Shown: positions 26,388 through 37,509, counted from the first letter of the stretch. The stretch is DNA of 64,000 nucleotides from Gloeopeniophorella convolvens (GCA_022496205.1 WTXD01000024.1:347744-411743), one strand, 5' to 3'. Numbers and translations are program-made. Notes: generated by a model not told the origin, from the sequence alone.

Positions 26388-26801
26388 CTACTCTGCACCC
26401 AATCTCCACAAGTTGATCCACCCTACCGCTGCTTCCATCATCGCCTCCAACGCCACGTCTGAGAAAAGCTGTTGCCTTACCATATAATCCTCTACCCCAC
26501 CGGAATCAAGGATTCGTTCGATGTATGGCTTCGGAAGGTATAGAGGGTAACTGGAGTGTGGCCCTGGGTTGCCAGGGTGGTGCCTTGTCAAGTGGGCCTC
26601 AAAGCTGCACTCTCGGCTGCCGGTCCAAAAGCATAGCTGACAGGCGATGCGTGGAGGGAGGTGGGAGTCAGAGATGTGTCTGTTACGTTCCGACGGGCGT
26701 TGGAACACTCGTTCGCACACCGGGCAGCGAACGTGGGTACGACTGGGCACGGAGCTGGATGGTCCAGCTTGCCCAGTACGCCCTGTGTATGCCGCAGGCA
26801 T
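26388..26801 (-). CDS. Small C2H2 zinc-finger protein
   Basis: A single exon encodes 137 residues from MPAAYTGRTGQAGPSSS. Two adjacent C2H2-type fingers are visible: CPVCERVFQRPSERNRHISDSH region (C-x2-C-x12-H-x4-H) and CQLCFWTGSRECSFEAHLTRHH region (C-x2-C-x12-H-x4-H). A C-terminal helical segment (VEDYMVRQQLFSDVALEAMME) follows. The earlier in-frame ATG at 26900 would add a hydrophobic lead of 33 residues and seems less likely. Agaricomycete genomes contain many small proteins of this finger-plus-helix type without known role. DNA binding is possible but not shown. Confidence 0.65.
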   Translation of the reverse strand: MPAAYTGRTGQAGPSSSVPSRTHVRCPVCERVFQRPSERNRHISDSHLPPRIACQLCFWTGSRECSFEAHLTRHHPGNPGPHSSYPLYLPKPYIERILDSGGVEDYMVRQQLFSDVALEAMMEAAVGWINLWRLGAE

Positions 26802-28067
26802 AATATTTCGTGGTTGTACCGTGATGTTGTTTACAAAAGAGGAGGTGATGAGAGGCGATTTCAGGAGTGTGAGTCGAATCGGTGGATAAATCATCTTCAT
26901 CTACTTGTGCGCTGCTATATAGCATTACGGGCCCCCGGCAGCCTCCGACGCGCGATATGTCGAGTCCCCAACATCGAGCATTTCCTCGACATGCGCAACT
27001 GACGGATCGGGCACTAAGCACCGATCTTTGACTGACATATCGCATAACATAATAGGCACCGCCACCGTTCTGGCACGGGCGTAAAGCAGAGGCTATGAAA
27101 CGCAGGAACCGCATGGGGCTAACACTTGAGCTTGAATGGCTACCAGCTCTACGGCCTTGACAACATACGGCTCGGCGTTTTGTCCGGCGACGAGCGCTAG
27201 CGCGGCGCCAATGCGATCTGCACATCACCAAAACCTCAAATTTACTTGTAACGAAGGTTACGTAATATCATCTTCCGATGCGAATGAAGATTATGTAAGC
27301 CCATCTTCAGACTGACTCGTGACACTGGTACGTCAGGGTACTACGCCGCCTGCCAGAGAGCTTCAAGCCGCAGAAAGTTTGGAGTGCCATCAATGAATCG
27401 ACGATAGCTGGGGTACTAATCTCTGTTGCTGGTACTATCACTGCCTCAGTTGAAGGCGGTTTTTCTGGTATGTGATAGCTCTGAGGGTACCCTACTACTA
27501 ATTGGCTTGAGCCTGAGGTGCACGCAAATGCCAGATTCGGAAAAAACACTCCCCCTTCCATTTCCCGACCAATTCCAGCCCGTTCTGCAACGCTAGTTCT
27601 TTTGAGTAACTGCCATGGGTGCCTAGGTTCGCCTTCCCTCATACTGAGCCTGGACCGGGGACTGGGGACCTTCTAGTACTGCTGCCAGTGTCACTCATCC
27701 GGCCCCTCTGCTCCTTGTTTGCGTACTTACCCCCACCACTCCCCGGTCCGGGATTCCAGACAGCTGCGCTAAGCAATGCTTTCTCTCACCGTCCAATCAC
27801 CCCCATGCAATGAGGAAGCCAGATAACAAATGGCGCTAGCTTATCGATTGCAGACAACTTGAGCCTGCCTTTCTGGGTCCCGTCTCCTACTGCGGGGATG
27901 CCGTCGACAGGCTACCTTAATATGTTCCCCATCTCGCAATCATACTTTGACGAACAGCCTTTGCATCAAGGGCGCAACTACGGTCGGCGTCCATCTCGGG
28001 TCCCGGGCTTAAAGTGCCACAATCCGATGACCAGTTACGAACTCGCATCAGGCCACTTCAAGTCCAG
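26802..28067. other. Accessory-island intergenic DNA, no gene seen
   Basis: This is 1.27 kb with open frames on both strands (for example minus 27307-27642 and plus 27859-28125). None has recognisable domains or gene-like structure. The right end is the 3' flank of paralogue copy 3. Confidence 0.45.
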
Positions 28068-28590
28068 CATGCCGCATCAACTCCCGCGGACAGAACAAAG
28101 TTTACGCGGAAGGTCCACCAGCTGACCAGCGGTAAAATTTCAAAGGGCGTTGCGCGAGCACGGAGTGACGGAAGTGCGACGCGTGCCAGCAGGCTCGCCT
28201 TGGTAACTGCATCCAACCCATCCTCTCGGCCAAAGTGCGCTCGCAACCTCGTTTTAATTATCCGCGACGACTTCGACCGTCTGCTAGTCCGGAGAGACCT
28301 GCTTCGGCTTTGGTCGTAGCTCTCCGTCTGTATGATCACCTCCGATATGAATCCCGGATGTGTGGTCGGAGGGGTCAATGTGACCCGATAAGCGCCATCT
28401 TCGACTCTAATGTCGCATCTACAGTGACTCTCCTCCCTCGAGTCCATAGAGAAGCGATCAGTATGGTTCGGTACCTCGCAGCATGTAAAATTATGTCCAC
28501 AAGCTCAACTGGGAAGCGGCGGGAGGAGAATGAGACGCGCGATAATGATGTCCCCTCGAGAGGGGGCTGTGGGACTTTCTCTGCGCCGCC
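28068..28590 (-). pseudogene. Decayed member of the paralogue family (copy 3)
   Basis: Remains in order: SRGDIIIARLILL, then a frameshift before the ELVDIILHAA part, then VEDGAYRVTLTPPTTHPG, SEVIIQTESYDQ and GLDAVTKAS. The terminal-exon relic FRVNFVLSAGVDAACWT ends near 28068. The GT of the expected intron donor after the VTKA-S codon has been replaced (CCTGCT where relatives have GTGAGT). At least one frameshift plus a lost donor make this non-functional. Confidence 0.75.
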
Positions 28591-29340
28591 GCTCTGACAG
28601 GGCTGGAACAGACGATGATAGCTTTGAGCTGGATAGGCACCGGGGGGGGGGGGGGCGGCGGGCAGTGAGACCCTGTGTGAAAGTTTACTGATGACTTCCC
28701 ATAGGGATTTAGCCTTGGTTTTCTAGATAATCTGGTCTCAGATGTAGCAATCCGACTTTAGGTTTTGTGCCAGCCCCATAGACCACAAGCAAGCTACATT
28801 CTAAACGCCGGTTTGCCAGAACTAAATGCGTTCATAAGCAACGGCATCTCGGCGAAATAAATTTAGAGTAGCTCGAGCACTGTAGCAAACCCGTGCTAGA
28901 CTCTAGCTACGGGAAGTCGTCCACTAGGACCCAAGAAGCACTGGCACCAGGTCAGGTACCTAGGAAAGGTACCATTCCGTAAGTAATTGATCAGCGGATA
29001 CATGCGCGACTTCGCGGTTCTCGGATTGATTTCCACAAGAAAACCAGTTCCATCATAGCATGCGATCGGAGACCGTGGTCAGCCCCAGACTACCCATGCG
29101 CAGAATGCTGTCAATCAACGAGTAGATTCCAGGCTATGTAAATAGACCACTAACTGGTGGCCGTAGTACATTCAAATGCTCTGATCATCTAACATATGCG
29201 TAACTGCTTTAAAGAGCGTGATGAAACGGCACCGCAGTCAGGTCGTGTGAAGGAATTGATTCAAAGATTACAGCTAAGCCGCGGGAAGGTAAGCGTGGGG
29301 CGCGCAGTCACAGCAGGTGAACGACAAAGGGCCTTGTGAG
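28591..29340. other. Noncoding part of the tandem duplicated unit
   Basis: No gene is seen. It contains a poly-G run at 28642-28655 and the duplicated flank described at 28045-29245. Confidence 0.5.
28642..28655. repeat. Poly-G tract (14 G)
   Basis: An uninterrupted run of 14 G, followed by CGGCGGG. It lies just upstream (in minus-strand sense) of decayed paralogue copy 3. Confidence 0.9.
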
Positions 29341-29919
29341 TTAACGGCTTTGATACCCTTCATCGTCCGATAGATCGTGTCGTAGGGTATGCAAAAGAAC
29401 GGAGGTTGTACTATAGGACCTCGGGGAGCTACACGGGATGAGACGGCGTACAATATCGATGCTTACCAGTCGTACACGAATTCCTGAATCATAAGACCTG
29501 GGAAATGTGTGTGAGAAGGGGAGGAAGAATAGGTTGGAGGCTGGCACGACGGGGAGACATGCAAGTGCAAAAAAAACCCCGATACTCACTTGGATTCCAC
29601 CGCGCCCGACCAAAGAGGACAGGCCACCCCACCGCCACTTTGGATCGACCCGGTCGATTGCGTTCCTGTAATCGCCCGTCCGGGACATCGGCGCCAGAGG
29701 GCCGTGCCGAGATACTGCTGGTAGCCAGTCCTCTAAATCACGGAATGTCAGCCTGAACGATTGGTTAAAAATAAACCGGCGGCGTGGGTGTACTGCTCTG
29801 CAGCATGACGAGTTCCACGAGTTCGATCGGGAGATAGCGAACAAGAATGAACAGGAGGGTGGTGAAGATGTCCCGTCTGCTTGATGTCGTGAGGAGAGGA
29901 CGTATGTTAGCTCTACCAT
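29341..29919 (-). pseudogene. Decayed member of the paralogue family (copy 4)
   Basis: The N-terminal part RDIFTTLLFILVRYLPIELVELV is still readable in one frame but runs into TAA soon after. The middle is unrecognisable. The last exon relic SYDSGIRVRLVSIDIV follows a GTGAGT...CCCAG intron and aligns with VRRAEIDV of the intact copies, but its stop codon is lost and the frame runs on to 29341. Frame changes between the two ends argue for a pseudogene. The 3' half is the partner of 18090-18515. Confidence 0.65.
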
Positions 29920-30019
29920 GCCAGATTAGTTCGCACCCCATATATATAGGACATCACAAGTACAAGAGACGGCCGGAAAGGCGCGGTCGGAAACGGGTAT
30001 AACGGGATACGTCCGATAA

Positions 30020-30850
30020 TCTAAATTACACCAATCTAATCCGCATCGAATGTGAAACCAGGAAAGAAGGGTATCTTCCCGCAATATCTCAATCAAGATA
30101 TGGGTGCGGTACAGTTCCCGACAGAGGATTGGACCGAAAACAAGCCTGCGACCTAGAGACAAACAGGAGCGCGACAGAATGGTGGCCAATCCAGAGACCA
30201 GAACGGCACCGCTGGGCCGTTTTAGATCCAGGAAAACACGTCGATCTCTGCGCGTCTCACGTCATTCACCCAGCCAGGGTACCTTTAGATGATAGATGAG
30301 AACGGACGATGCAAGCATGTCAGTGAGGCAGAACTCACCTCGCCTTGGCGACCACACCCAACCTATCGCCCGGTCGAAGGCCGCTCACCACCTCATTAGT
30401 CCTGTCCAAAACCACTTCTACAACCTGCCAGTCGACGCGCGCGTGCCGATTGGTGCATATCCTCCACCCCGGTACATCAGGGACAACTCCCTCACGTCCT
30501 GTCACGCTTTCATCCCTGGATATTTGCAGTTCGAACCAGGTCCACGAGTTGTTGTATGTACCGTGGTCCTCTGGGTAGCTGCTCCAACCTTGATCATGGC
30601 TTTCCGTTCGTATGACAACTTTCATTACGCGTTCCGGATGTGGAATTGGAGGCGTCAGTGCCGCCAGGCGCGCACCACCACGCACTGTCATGATATCACG
30701 GTCGGGGGGAAGAGCCACAAAAGGATCTGTGCAACGGGAGTAGTACTCTGCAGCATGTAAGATCAGGTCCACCAGTTCAATTGGGAGACGCCGAAGGAGG
30801 CTGAAGCGGACAATAAGAATGTCCGCTGGAGAGGGGCTGTGCAGAGGTTG
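30020..30850. repeat. Segmental duplication, partner of 22430-23260
   Basis: See the partner entry. Exons, the 56-nt intron and about 200 bases of 3' flank are shared in the same orientation, 7.6 kb apart. Confidence 0.85.
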
Positions 30851-31027
30851 TACCAAGGTCGGACTTGGACTTCTTGCAGCAACAGCGAGGACCTCGGCGG
30901 CCCCAGGAAAGAGAGGCATCCGGTAGGTGGATGCGGAGGGAATGGGTATGTCTTGTAGATGCGATTGCGACCTCGAGGGACGAGAGAGTCCCCCAATCCG
31001 TCTCCGCTTCCCACCATGCGAAGGCAT
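30222..31027 (-). CDS. Lineage-specific paralogue family protein, intact (copy 5)
   Basis: Two exons (31027-30339 and 30282-30222; 56-nt intron) give 249 residues. The first 60 form a basic, Ser/Pro-rich leader (MPSHGGKRRRIGGLSRPSRS) with a KRRR cluster that could be a nuclear localisation signal. The family body then follows, nearly identical to copy 2: FSLLRRLPIELVDLILHAA, RTESHDQGWSSYP, TWFELQI, RPGDRLGVVAKAR and, from the second exon, YPGWVNDVRRAEIDVFSWI. The leader is absent from copy 2 as I read it. Function unknown. Confidence 0.78.
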
Positions 31028-31409
31028 TGGTCAAAGTCGGGCAGATGGATAGTTGAAGCAGAGTTCGGGTCAACGTTGGGTCAACGTATTTGCAACGCGA
31101 GTCACTAGTCACTGTTGGCAACGAGGCGGCCGCGCTCACCGGCACCGCTCGGTCCTGCATCTACATAGCACGTGCTGTAGCCTTGCCAACTCTCACGTAA
31201 ACTCGGCGCGTCGTCACGCGTCACCTTTCTCTGGGCCCTCAGAGAGATTTTAAAAAAGAGCGAAACAAAGGATCACACACTTTGCAGGAGTAGGCAGCAT
31301 GAAAATGCTTTGAAAAGTTGGCGAAAGAACCACAGGTACCGGTATAGGGAGGTTACATAGAGCTATGGCGCATCGGAGTGCAATTCGATGACTGGTGGCA
31401 GCCCCGTTC

Positions 31410-32480
31410 TGCTGAGGCCGCTTCAGATCTAGCATATCACATCAATTCTCGCGGATCGGACGAAGTTAACCCAGGGAGGGTGTCTAGAAAATTAGCAGTC
31501 AAAAAGCGCTGCCCAAGGGCAGAAGCGCGACGCGTGTCCACCTTGCGTTGGTAACTACACCCAACCTATCAGTGCCCGGCCGAAGTGCGTACACAACCTC
31601 GTTTTTTCTGTCCATCCACGATGACCTCGACCGGCTGCCAGTCCATTGATGCATGCCGATTCGTGCAAATCCCCCACCTTGGCACGTCGGCAACAGGAGC
31701 TCTCGCAGGCTCCGGCGCGCATCCCCCCGAGTCCGAGACGACCTGCAGATCGAACCAGGCCCGTGAGCTGTTGTATGTATCATGGTCCTCCGCGTCGTTG
31801 CTCCAGTCTTGGTCGTGGCTCTCCGTCTGGATTATCACCTCACTATGGACCCCACTCGAGGAGTCAATGCGACCCGATGAGCACCATCCTCGACAATGAT
31901 CTCACGTTTACAGTGACCTCTCTCTCCCGGGTCCGTGTAGGAGAAGCGGTCAGTGTGATGGGTGTAGTACCTCGCAGCATATCCACAAGTTCGACTGGGA
32001 AGCGGAGGAGTATGAGGCGCGTGATGATGATGTCCGCTCGAGAGGGGTTGTGAGATTTACTCTGCGCCATCGCTTTGACAGAGGCTGGAACAGGCCATGA
32101 TAGCTTTGAGCCTGATTGACGGGGGATATGGTGAGACATAACTCACTCGAAGCGGACGACTCCGGGTAAGTTACTAGAACCCAAGAAGGACTACCGGGTC
32201 AGGTGCCTTGGAAAGGTATTCCGAAAGTAATCAGCGGGCTCTCGGCGGCTAGAGGTAAATGCGCGACTTCGTGCGGGGTTCTCGAACTGATCTTCACAAG
32301 GGAATCAATTCCGTCATAGCGCGCGAGTGACCGCGATCACCCCTAAATCACCCGTGCGCAGGATGGTGTCAATCGATAAGTTGATTTCAGGCTACGCAAA
32401 TAAGCCACCGACTGGCGGTCGCACTTTCAGATGGTTTATTCATCTTACACATGCGTAAGCAGAGAGCGTGATGAAATGGC
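31410..32480. repeat. Tandem segmental duplication, right unit (partner 28045-29245)
   Basis: Same order of blocks as the left unit: 3' exon relic, coding part, then about 400 noncoding bases (ACCCAAGAAGGACT, TGCGCGACTTCG, GCGTGATGAAAT). Copy 3 and copy 4/5 material lies between the two units, so this is a dispersed tandem duplication. Confidence 0.75.
31425..32100 (-). pseudogene. Decayed member of the paralogue family (copy 6)
   Basis: Readable pieces in order: SRADIIITRLILLRFPVELVDML, then a frameshift, YYTHHTDRFSYTD, VEDGAHRVALTP, IIQTESHDQDW, SSRAWFDLQVV, NRHASMDWQPVEVIV, another frameshift, and ALRPGTDRLGVVTNAR. The second exon HPPWVNFVRSARIDVIC ends with TAG. Splice sites still look usable, but at least two frameshifts break the protein. 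It is closest to copy 3. Confidence 0.75.
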
Positions 32481-32733
32481 AGCGATTTGAGATCAACGCA
32501 TGGTGGTAGACGTCCGATTTGAACGATCATAGGAGATATGCTATGGTACCGGCGCGGGTAAAGAGCCTTGTTCGACAAGTAACAGGACGCTCGGATTCCT
32601 CACGACGCCGGCCGTGAATGGTCGTGGACAAAAAGATGCAAAGAGCGATGAGACGATGGCAAAGGGTCAAAGAAACCGCAGTTTCCGGGTGTCAAGATAT
32701 GTAGAGGAGCCTACGACCGGATGGGACTGGCGT

Positions 32734-33430
32734 CTAGATCCAGTATAGCACAGCTATATCAGCGCGCCGGACATGAAGAGCCCAGCCTGCAGACCTTGAT
32801 GGACTTGGTGTCAGCGGTCTGAAAACCCGGGAAGAACCGCAGAATGATACGCAGAACTCACGTGGACTTCGCAGTGACGACCAATTTGTCGCCCCGCTGG
32901 AGATCGCGCAAAATTGGGCACTTGCGCTTGATGATGAAGGACCTTTCCTGCCATTCACGCGCGTTGCTGCAGAGCCTGCGCCGACAAGATGCAGGACCAA
33001 AGCCATCGGAGCCCTTCGGGTGCCGTTCTAAGTCGAACCACGTCTTGTCAGTTTCGTCACTTGGACTATCTTCGGGTCCTATCTCGAAGCTTGTCAATCG
33101 TATGACGACCGCCCGTATAGATCTCTTGTGGAGAATGGGCGGGGTAGTCGCAAGTGTGAGGGCCCCGTCTTCTATTTGAACGGAACTGACGAGGGACCTC
33201 CCGAGGGAAGCGGTATAGCGCACGTAGTAGTATCCTGCGGTGTGCAAGACCTCGTCCACGAGTTCGAGCGGAAGAAGGCGACGAAGAATCATGCGAGCGG
33301 TAACGACATCTGCTCTGGTTAGAGAGGGGGGAGTGGCCGTTGAAGATGAATTAAGAGATGGTGTCGGTGAAGATCCGACGCCAAGAGTGACGGACACAAT
33401 GCCGCTACTCGGGAGAAGGAACAAAGCCAT
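32734..33430 (-). CDS. Lineage-specific paralogue family protein, intact and divergent (copy 7)
   Basis: Two exons (33430-32862 and 32794-32734; 67-nt intron) give 209 residues. It keeps the family frame: LTRADVVTARMILRRLLPLELVDEVLHTAGYY, IRAVVIRLTSFEIG, TWFDLE, NAREWQERSFI, LQRGDKLVVTAKST and AGWALHVRRADIAVLYWI. The sequence is clearly more diverged than copies 2 and 5, so this may be the older member. The N-terminus (MALFLLPSSGIVSVTLGVG) is mildly hydrophobic but has no clear signal peptide. It lies divergent to the actin-capping gene, 275 bases away. Confidence 0.75.
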
Positions 33431-33704
33431 TGCGCATGCGGGCGGCAGTTGGAGCAGGGCTAAGGTGCTGGTGCGAGGGAGGGGAGACCAGCCGAGGGTC
33501 GCAGAGGGAAAAGAAAACAGACTTTATAAAGAAGCGAGATTGAGAATCGGGATCCGCCATGTATCACAGCGCAGCTCATCGCGGTTCGACATTGGCCTCA
33601 GTTGGACCTGGATGAGCGGTAATATAGGGCCGTCTACGGCTAACCGGACCGGTTCTGTCCTGGTCGTACGGGAAGTGCCGAGCGCGACATTGGCCAGAGC
33701 AACG

Positions 33705-34973
33705 ATGGCGCTGATGACCACAGAGGAACGCGTCCAGGCCGTCTCGCAATTTCTCCTCCAGTCGCCCCCGGGAGAGATCAACGATGTAATCAACGGTGCC
33801 GCTGCGCTTCCCTCTTTTAGCCGCACCGCGCTCGCTGACGCGCTGGCCACCCACAGATGTACGCACGCTCATCGGCGACGACGAGAGTCTCGAGACCGGC
33901 GTGCTTCCTGCGCTACAGCAATACAACCTCGAGCAGTTCACTGTCGCAGACCTACCTGGGCTTGAGCATATGGTGCGTCTCCGGCTTGCTCGCCAGCCTT
34001 GCTCGTCGCCGATCTTGTTCTTTGTGTCCAGTCCATCGTGAGCGCGACTGCGCAGTTGCCAGGCGAGCAGGAACGCTTCCTGGATCCCAGATCAAAGACA
34101 AGCTTCCTGTTTGACCACTTATCTCTTGTGCGTGTCGCACGGTCTTACCTCTCCGTCCGTACTTATCATCTCGATTCGCAGGAAGCTTCCGATCCACAAC
34201 CATACGAGCCAGACGAGGCATCGGAGCCATTCCGGTAACTCAACCCTCTCCCAGAACCCGCTGCGCATAATGACGTGTTTCGCAGGTTGGCTTTGGAGAA
34301 CGCGACCATACAATACCTCTCCTCCCATTTCAACGACGGGACGGCGTCCGTGTTCGCCACGCCCAACAGCGCGACGCATTTCACGATCCAGATCGTCGCG
34401 AACAAGTACAACCCAGTAAACTTCTGGTAAGCTCGTCTTCTCTTCGTCCTTCCACCACCCGCTGACGTACGGCAGGTCCGGGCGGTGGCGCTCAGAGTAC
34501 ATCGTCGACCTCGACGCACGGACAATCGCAGGGCGGATCCTCGCGAACGTGCACTACTACGAGCAGGGCAACGTGCGTCCCTCCGTCTGCCACCCCCGCC
34601 CCACCATGCTCACCCACCGCCCGCTGCCGCGCAGGTACAACTCGAGACGAAGCACAGCGCTTCGCTCGCGCTGCCCGGCCCAATCGCCGCGGCGACGCCC
34701 GCGCCGTCCGCGACGAAGCTGCTCGCGCTGATCGCGGACCACGAGCGCGCGTACCAGGAGTCGCTCAGCGATACGTACCACGAGATGGGCGAGAAGACGT
34801 TCAAGGGCCTGCGCCGGGCGCTGCCGCTGACGCGGCAGAAGCTCGATTGGGACAAGGTGCGCATTGCTCTCGTCCTCATAGACGGTATTGGCTGAGATCA
34901 CTCCTAGGTGCTGGGGTATAAGCTTGGCGCGGAGCTGTCGGCCAGCAAGGGTGTATTTGGGGGGTCGTCATGA
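33705..34973 (+). CDS. cap1: F-actin-capping protein subunit alpha
   Basis: The alpha subunit of the heterodimer that caps actin filament barbed ends. The start is MALMTTEERVQAVSQFLLQSPPGEI. Then come DVRTLIGDDESLE and LPALQQYNLEQFT, the conserved SGRWRSEYIVDL and RILANVHYYEQGNVQL, and the C-terminal tentacle region MGEKTFKGLRRALPLTRQKLDW, ending KGVFGGSS. Five or six short introns interrupt it (for example the first after EINDVIN). Total about 280 residues, the usual size. Confidence 0.94.
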
Positions 34974-35225
34974 GAGCAGATACAAATATGTATTCATTCG
35001 GTGTGTACTTCGTATGATGCTATCTGACAGGATGCAGAGGCGTAGCTTGGTTGAACCCTGAGATCTGAGACCCAATCGCGTCTCGTAACGGACTCCGGCA
35101 TTGCCTAGGTACTCTTCAATCGGACTTTCAAGATGATACATGAGCTGTGCACGTTAACGTAGTCGAAAAAAATGGCACATGAGCTGCCCTCGTCCTTGTT
35201 GCTCAGCACTCCGGCCCAAGACAAG

Positions 35226-37509
35226 TCAAGTATCTTGAATATAGGCCCGTAATTCCGCGAATCCCAGAGGCGCCTGCACAACGCGCTCACCCCCAGAGTC
35301 GCACCCAAGCACGCGCATCCAAACGCCTGCCACGCCCACCTCTTCGCAACCCACCTCCATCCCGTTGTCTCGGAGTATATAATACTCCCTCGCGGGCGTC
35401 TGCACGACCGCCAGTGCGGGGTGCAGCGGGCGGCCGCCGGACGTGGTCAAGTGGACGCTCTCGACGTGGTGATGACTGGTCCAACAGCTCGTCAGCGCAG
35501 GCCTAGAAGAATGCAAGGAAAGACGACGCACGCGGGCAGGTACAGGCTCACGCCCTGCGCTTTTGCAGGTACCGGCGCCGCGGCGCCGGCGCGACGCGGC
35601 GCGAGCCCCGCAAACTCCTGCGCCATCTCAGGCGCGGACATCCAGCTGCCGCTCACGCTGTCCCGTGCATCGAGGAATCTAAATCAGCCTCCGCGCCTTG
35701 CGCGAACTGCGCGCGGAAGCGCGCACCTGTTCTCCACGACGCACGCGAGCGCGTACCGCTCCGCGATCGCGCGCAGCGCACCGCCCTGCGCACCCATCTG
35801 GGCCGTGCGGCGGTCCCAGTGGCGGCTCACGCCGCGCTCGTACTCGCCGTGGTCCGCCCAGCGCATTGCGTCGCGCAAGCCCGGCACGCGCCCGTCGACA
35901 TAGGCGGCCCAGTCACCGCGCAGGCGCGCTGAGTCGGCATGTGCGCCGAGGACCTCGCAGGTCGCTTCGAGGACGTGGAGAGTCTGCATGTGGCTTGTGA
36001 GCGCGCTGTAAGTGGTCAAGGCCCAGATCTCGCCGTCGGCGAGCGAGGTCACGGAGGTGATGGTCTCGTGCAGCCAGGTGCTTTGGATGTGCTGTGGATT
36101 TTCTAGCGTGGTGGATAGCGAGAACCAGAGGCGCGTTAGCAGATACCTAGGTGGCGGTCAGTTGGCCCCGGGAGAGGGAGCAGTGAACCATGCGCACCGT
36201 ATGGCGATTGTCAATTGCTTCTCGTGGTCTGGGCTAACCCAGAGGAGCGCGGAGACGAGTTGGTTCGGACCCCGGAAGAGCGGAGCAATGAACGAGCTCG
36301 CGAGTGCTGCCTTGCGCTGGAGGACCTCCTGCTTCCGCTGTCGAAGGTACGGCCAGAAGTTCATCTTGCGTGCCGAGGAGCCGTATTGCTCCAGCATGAG
36401 GGCCAGACGTCGCCCGGAGAAGTCCTTGGACAGTTTGTAGTACGCAGAAGAGAAGACTGGGGAGTATATGCGCATGACGGAACTAAGTACAAGAGCTGCT
36501 ACTTACCAGCATACCGAACGAGCTTCGAGACTAGGCAGCATTGTCGTCGCTCCTTGTTCGAAAGGCCGCTCAGAATGATAGCCCAGGGCTCGACGAGTCT
36601 GCGTTGAGTTAGCGAGGGCGGGAATGTGATCGGAGACAGTGACGGAGGAGCCTCTGGTGAAGCAAAGTCGAGATGCCAGAGTGCGGACTGCGGTTGTGTT
36701 CCCTTGTCAAGCGTAGGCACTTGGGTCTTTGTATTGATAGGCGCAGCAGAGGGTGGTAGAGTCACAGCTAAGGGCTTGAATCGTTTACCAGGCTTAGATA
36801 TATCTTGGGCGCGGCCCGGCCCCCGGAGCCCAGAGGGTGCAGAAGGGTTAGTAGACGTATGAGCACAAGCAACTCCAGGAGGAAGTGCGGGAACCTTGAA
36901 ACCGCCACGAGCAGAGACTGGTGCTTTGATAGCTGGCTGAGCGACCTGAGTAGCATTGGCCCTAGTTTTCTTCGCGGGTGGTCCACTTCCAGTGTCTCCA
37001 GAGGGTAAAGCAGGTGCAGGTCTTTTAGAGCGAGGTATATGCGCGGCAGATGCTACAGGGCTGGGTTGCGGTGACCGTTGGGGCGGCGTCTGTCGTTCCA
37101 TAGGAACAGAAGCAGTGACTTGAGGAGTGACCGGAGGGCGGCATATATGCGCATCAGACGAGTCAACAATGTGAGTTGAGTTGATTTCTTGGCCGGGCAC
37201 GCTCGCGGGGGGTGCAAGTGCGCGCTGTGAGACTAGATGTTTGGGAACCACGGCCTGAGGTCTTTTAGCAGAGGAAGACTTGTCCTGAAGGGGCGGTAAT
37301 TTGCTCGGAGGCGCCGGGCTACTATCAACGTGAGGTGGAGGCGGAGCACTCGTGGTGGCAGAGTCAACAAGCCTGGCGATGAGAGCAGGCTTGCCAAGTC
37401 TAGAGTATCCCGGGATACGTTTCTCCTTGCATATAACCCGCAGCTGAGTGATGTTGAGTTGTGACAGGTCAAGAGGAGGCCCCACGCCGGAGCTTGGAGT
37501 GGTGGACAT
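35226..37509 (-). CDS. Uncharacterised fungal protein with N-terminal Rho-N/SAP-like domain
   Basis: The start is MSTTPSSGVGPPLDLSQLN, followed by a helix-extended-helix of the Rho-terminator-N/SAP kind (NITQLRVICKEKRIPGYSRLGKPALIARL region, about residues 18-45). This is usually a nucleic-acid-binding module. A long Pro/Ser-rich, Lys/Arg-containing disordered part (to about 300) holds two basic clusters (SKRPAP, AKKTRAN). A conserved C-terminal half begins VEPWAIILSGLSNKERRQCCLVSKLVRYAG and continues through several exons (RYLLTRLWFSLSTTLENPQ, YYILRDNGMEVGCEEVG) to the stop at 35226. About five exons and 700 residues. The C-terminal half looks globular and conserved but I cannot name a family. 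Confidence 0.72.

Larger units (their letters stand above)
28045..29245. repeat. Tandem segmental duplication, left unit (partner 31410-32480)
   Basis: The decayed paralogue and about 650 bases upstream of it align with 31410-32480 on the same strand. Shared blocks include ACCCAAGAAG, GGAAAGGTA, TGCGCGACTTCG, CCRTGCGCAGRATG and AGAGCGTGATGAAA at matching spacing. Divergence is substantial, so the duplication is not recent. Confidence 0.75.
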
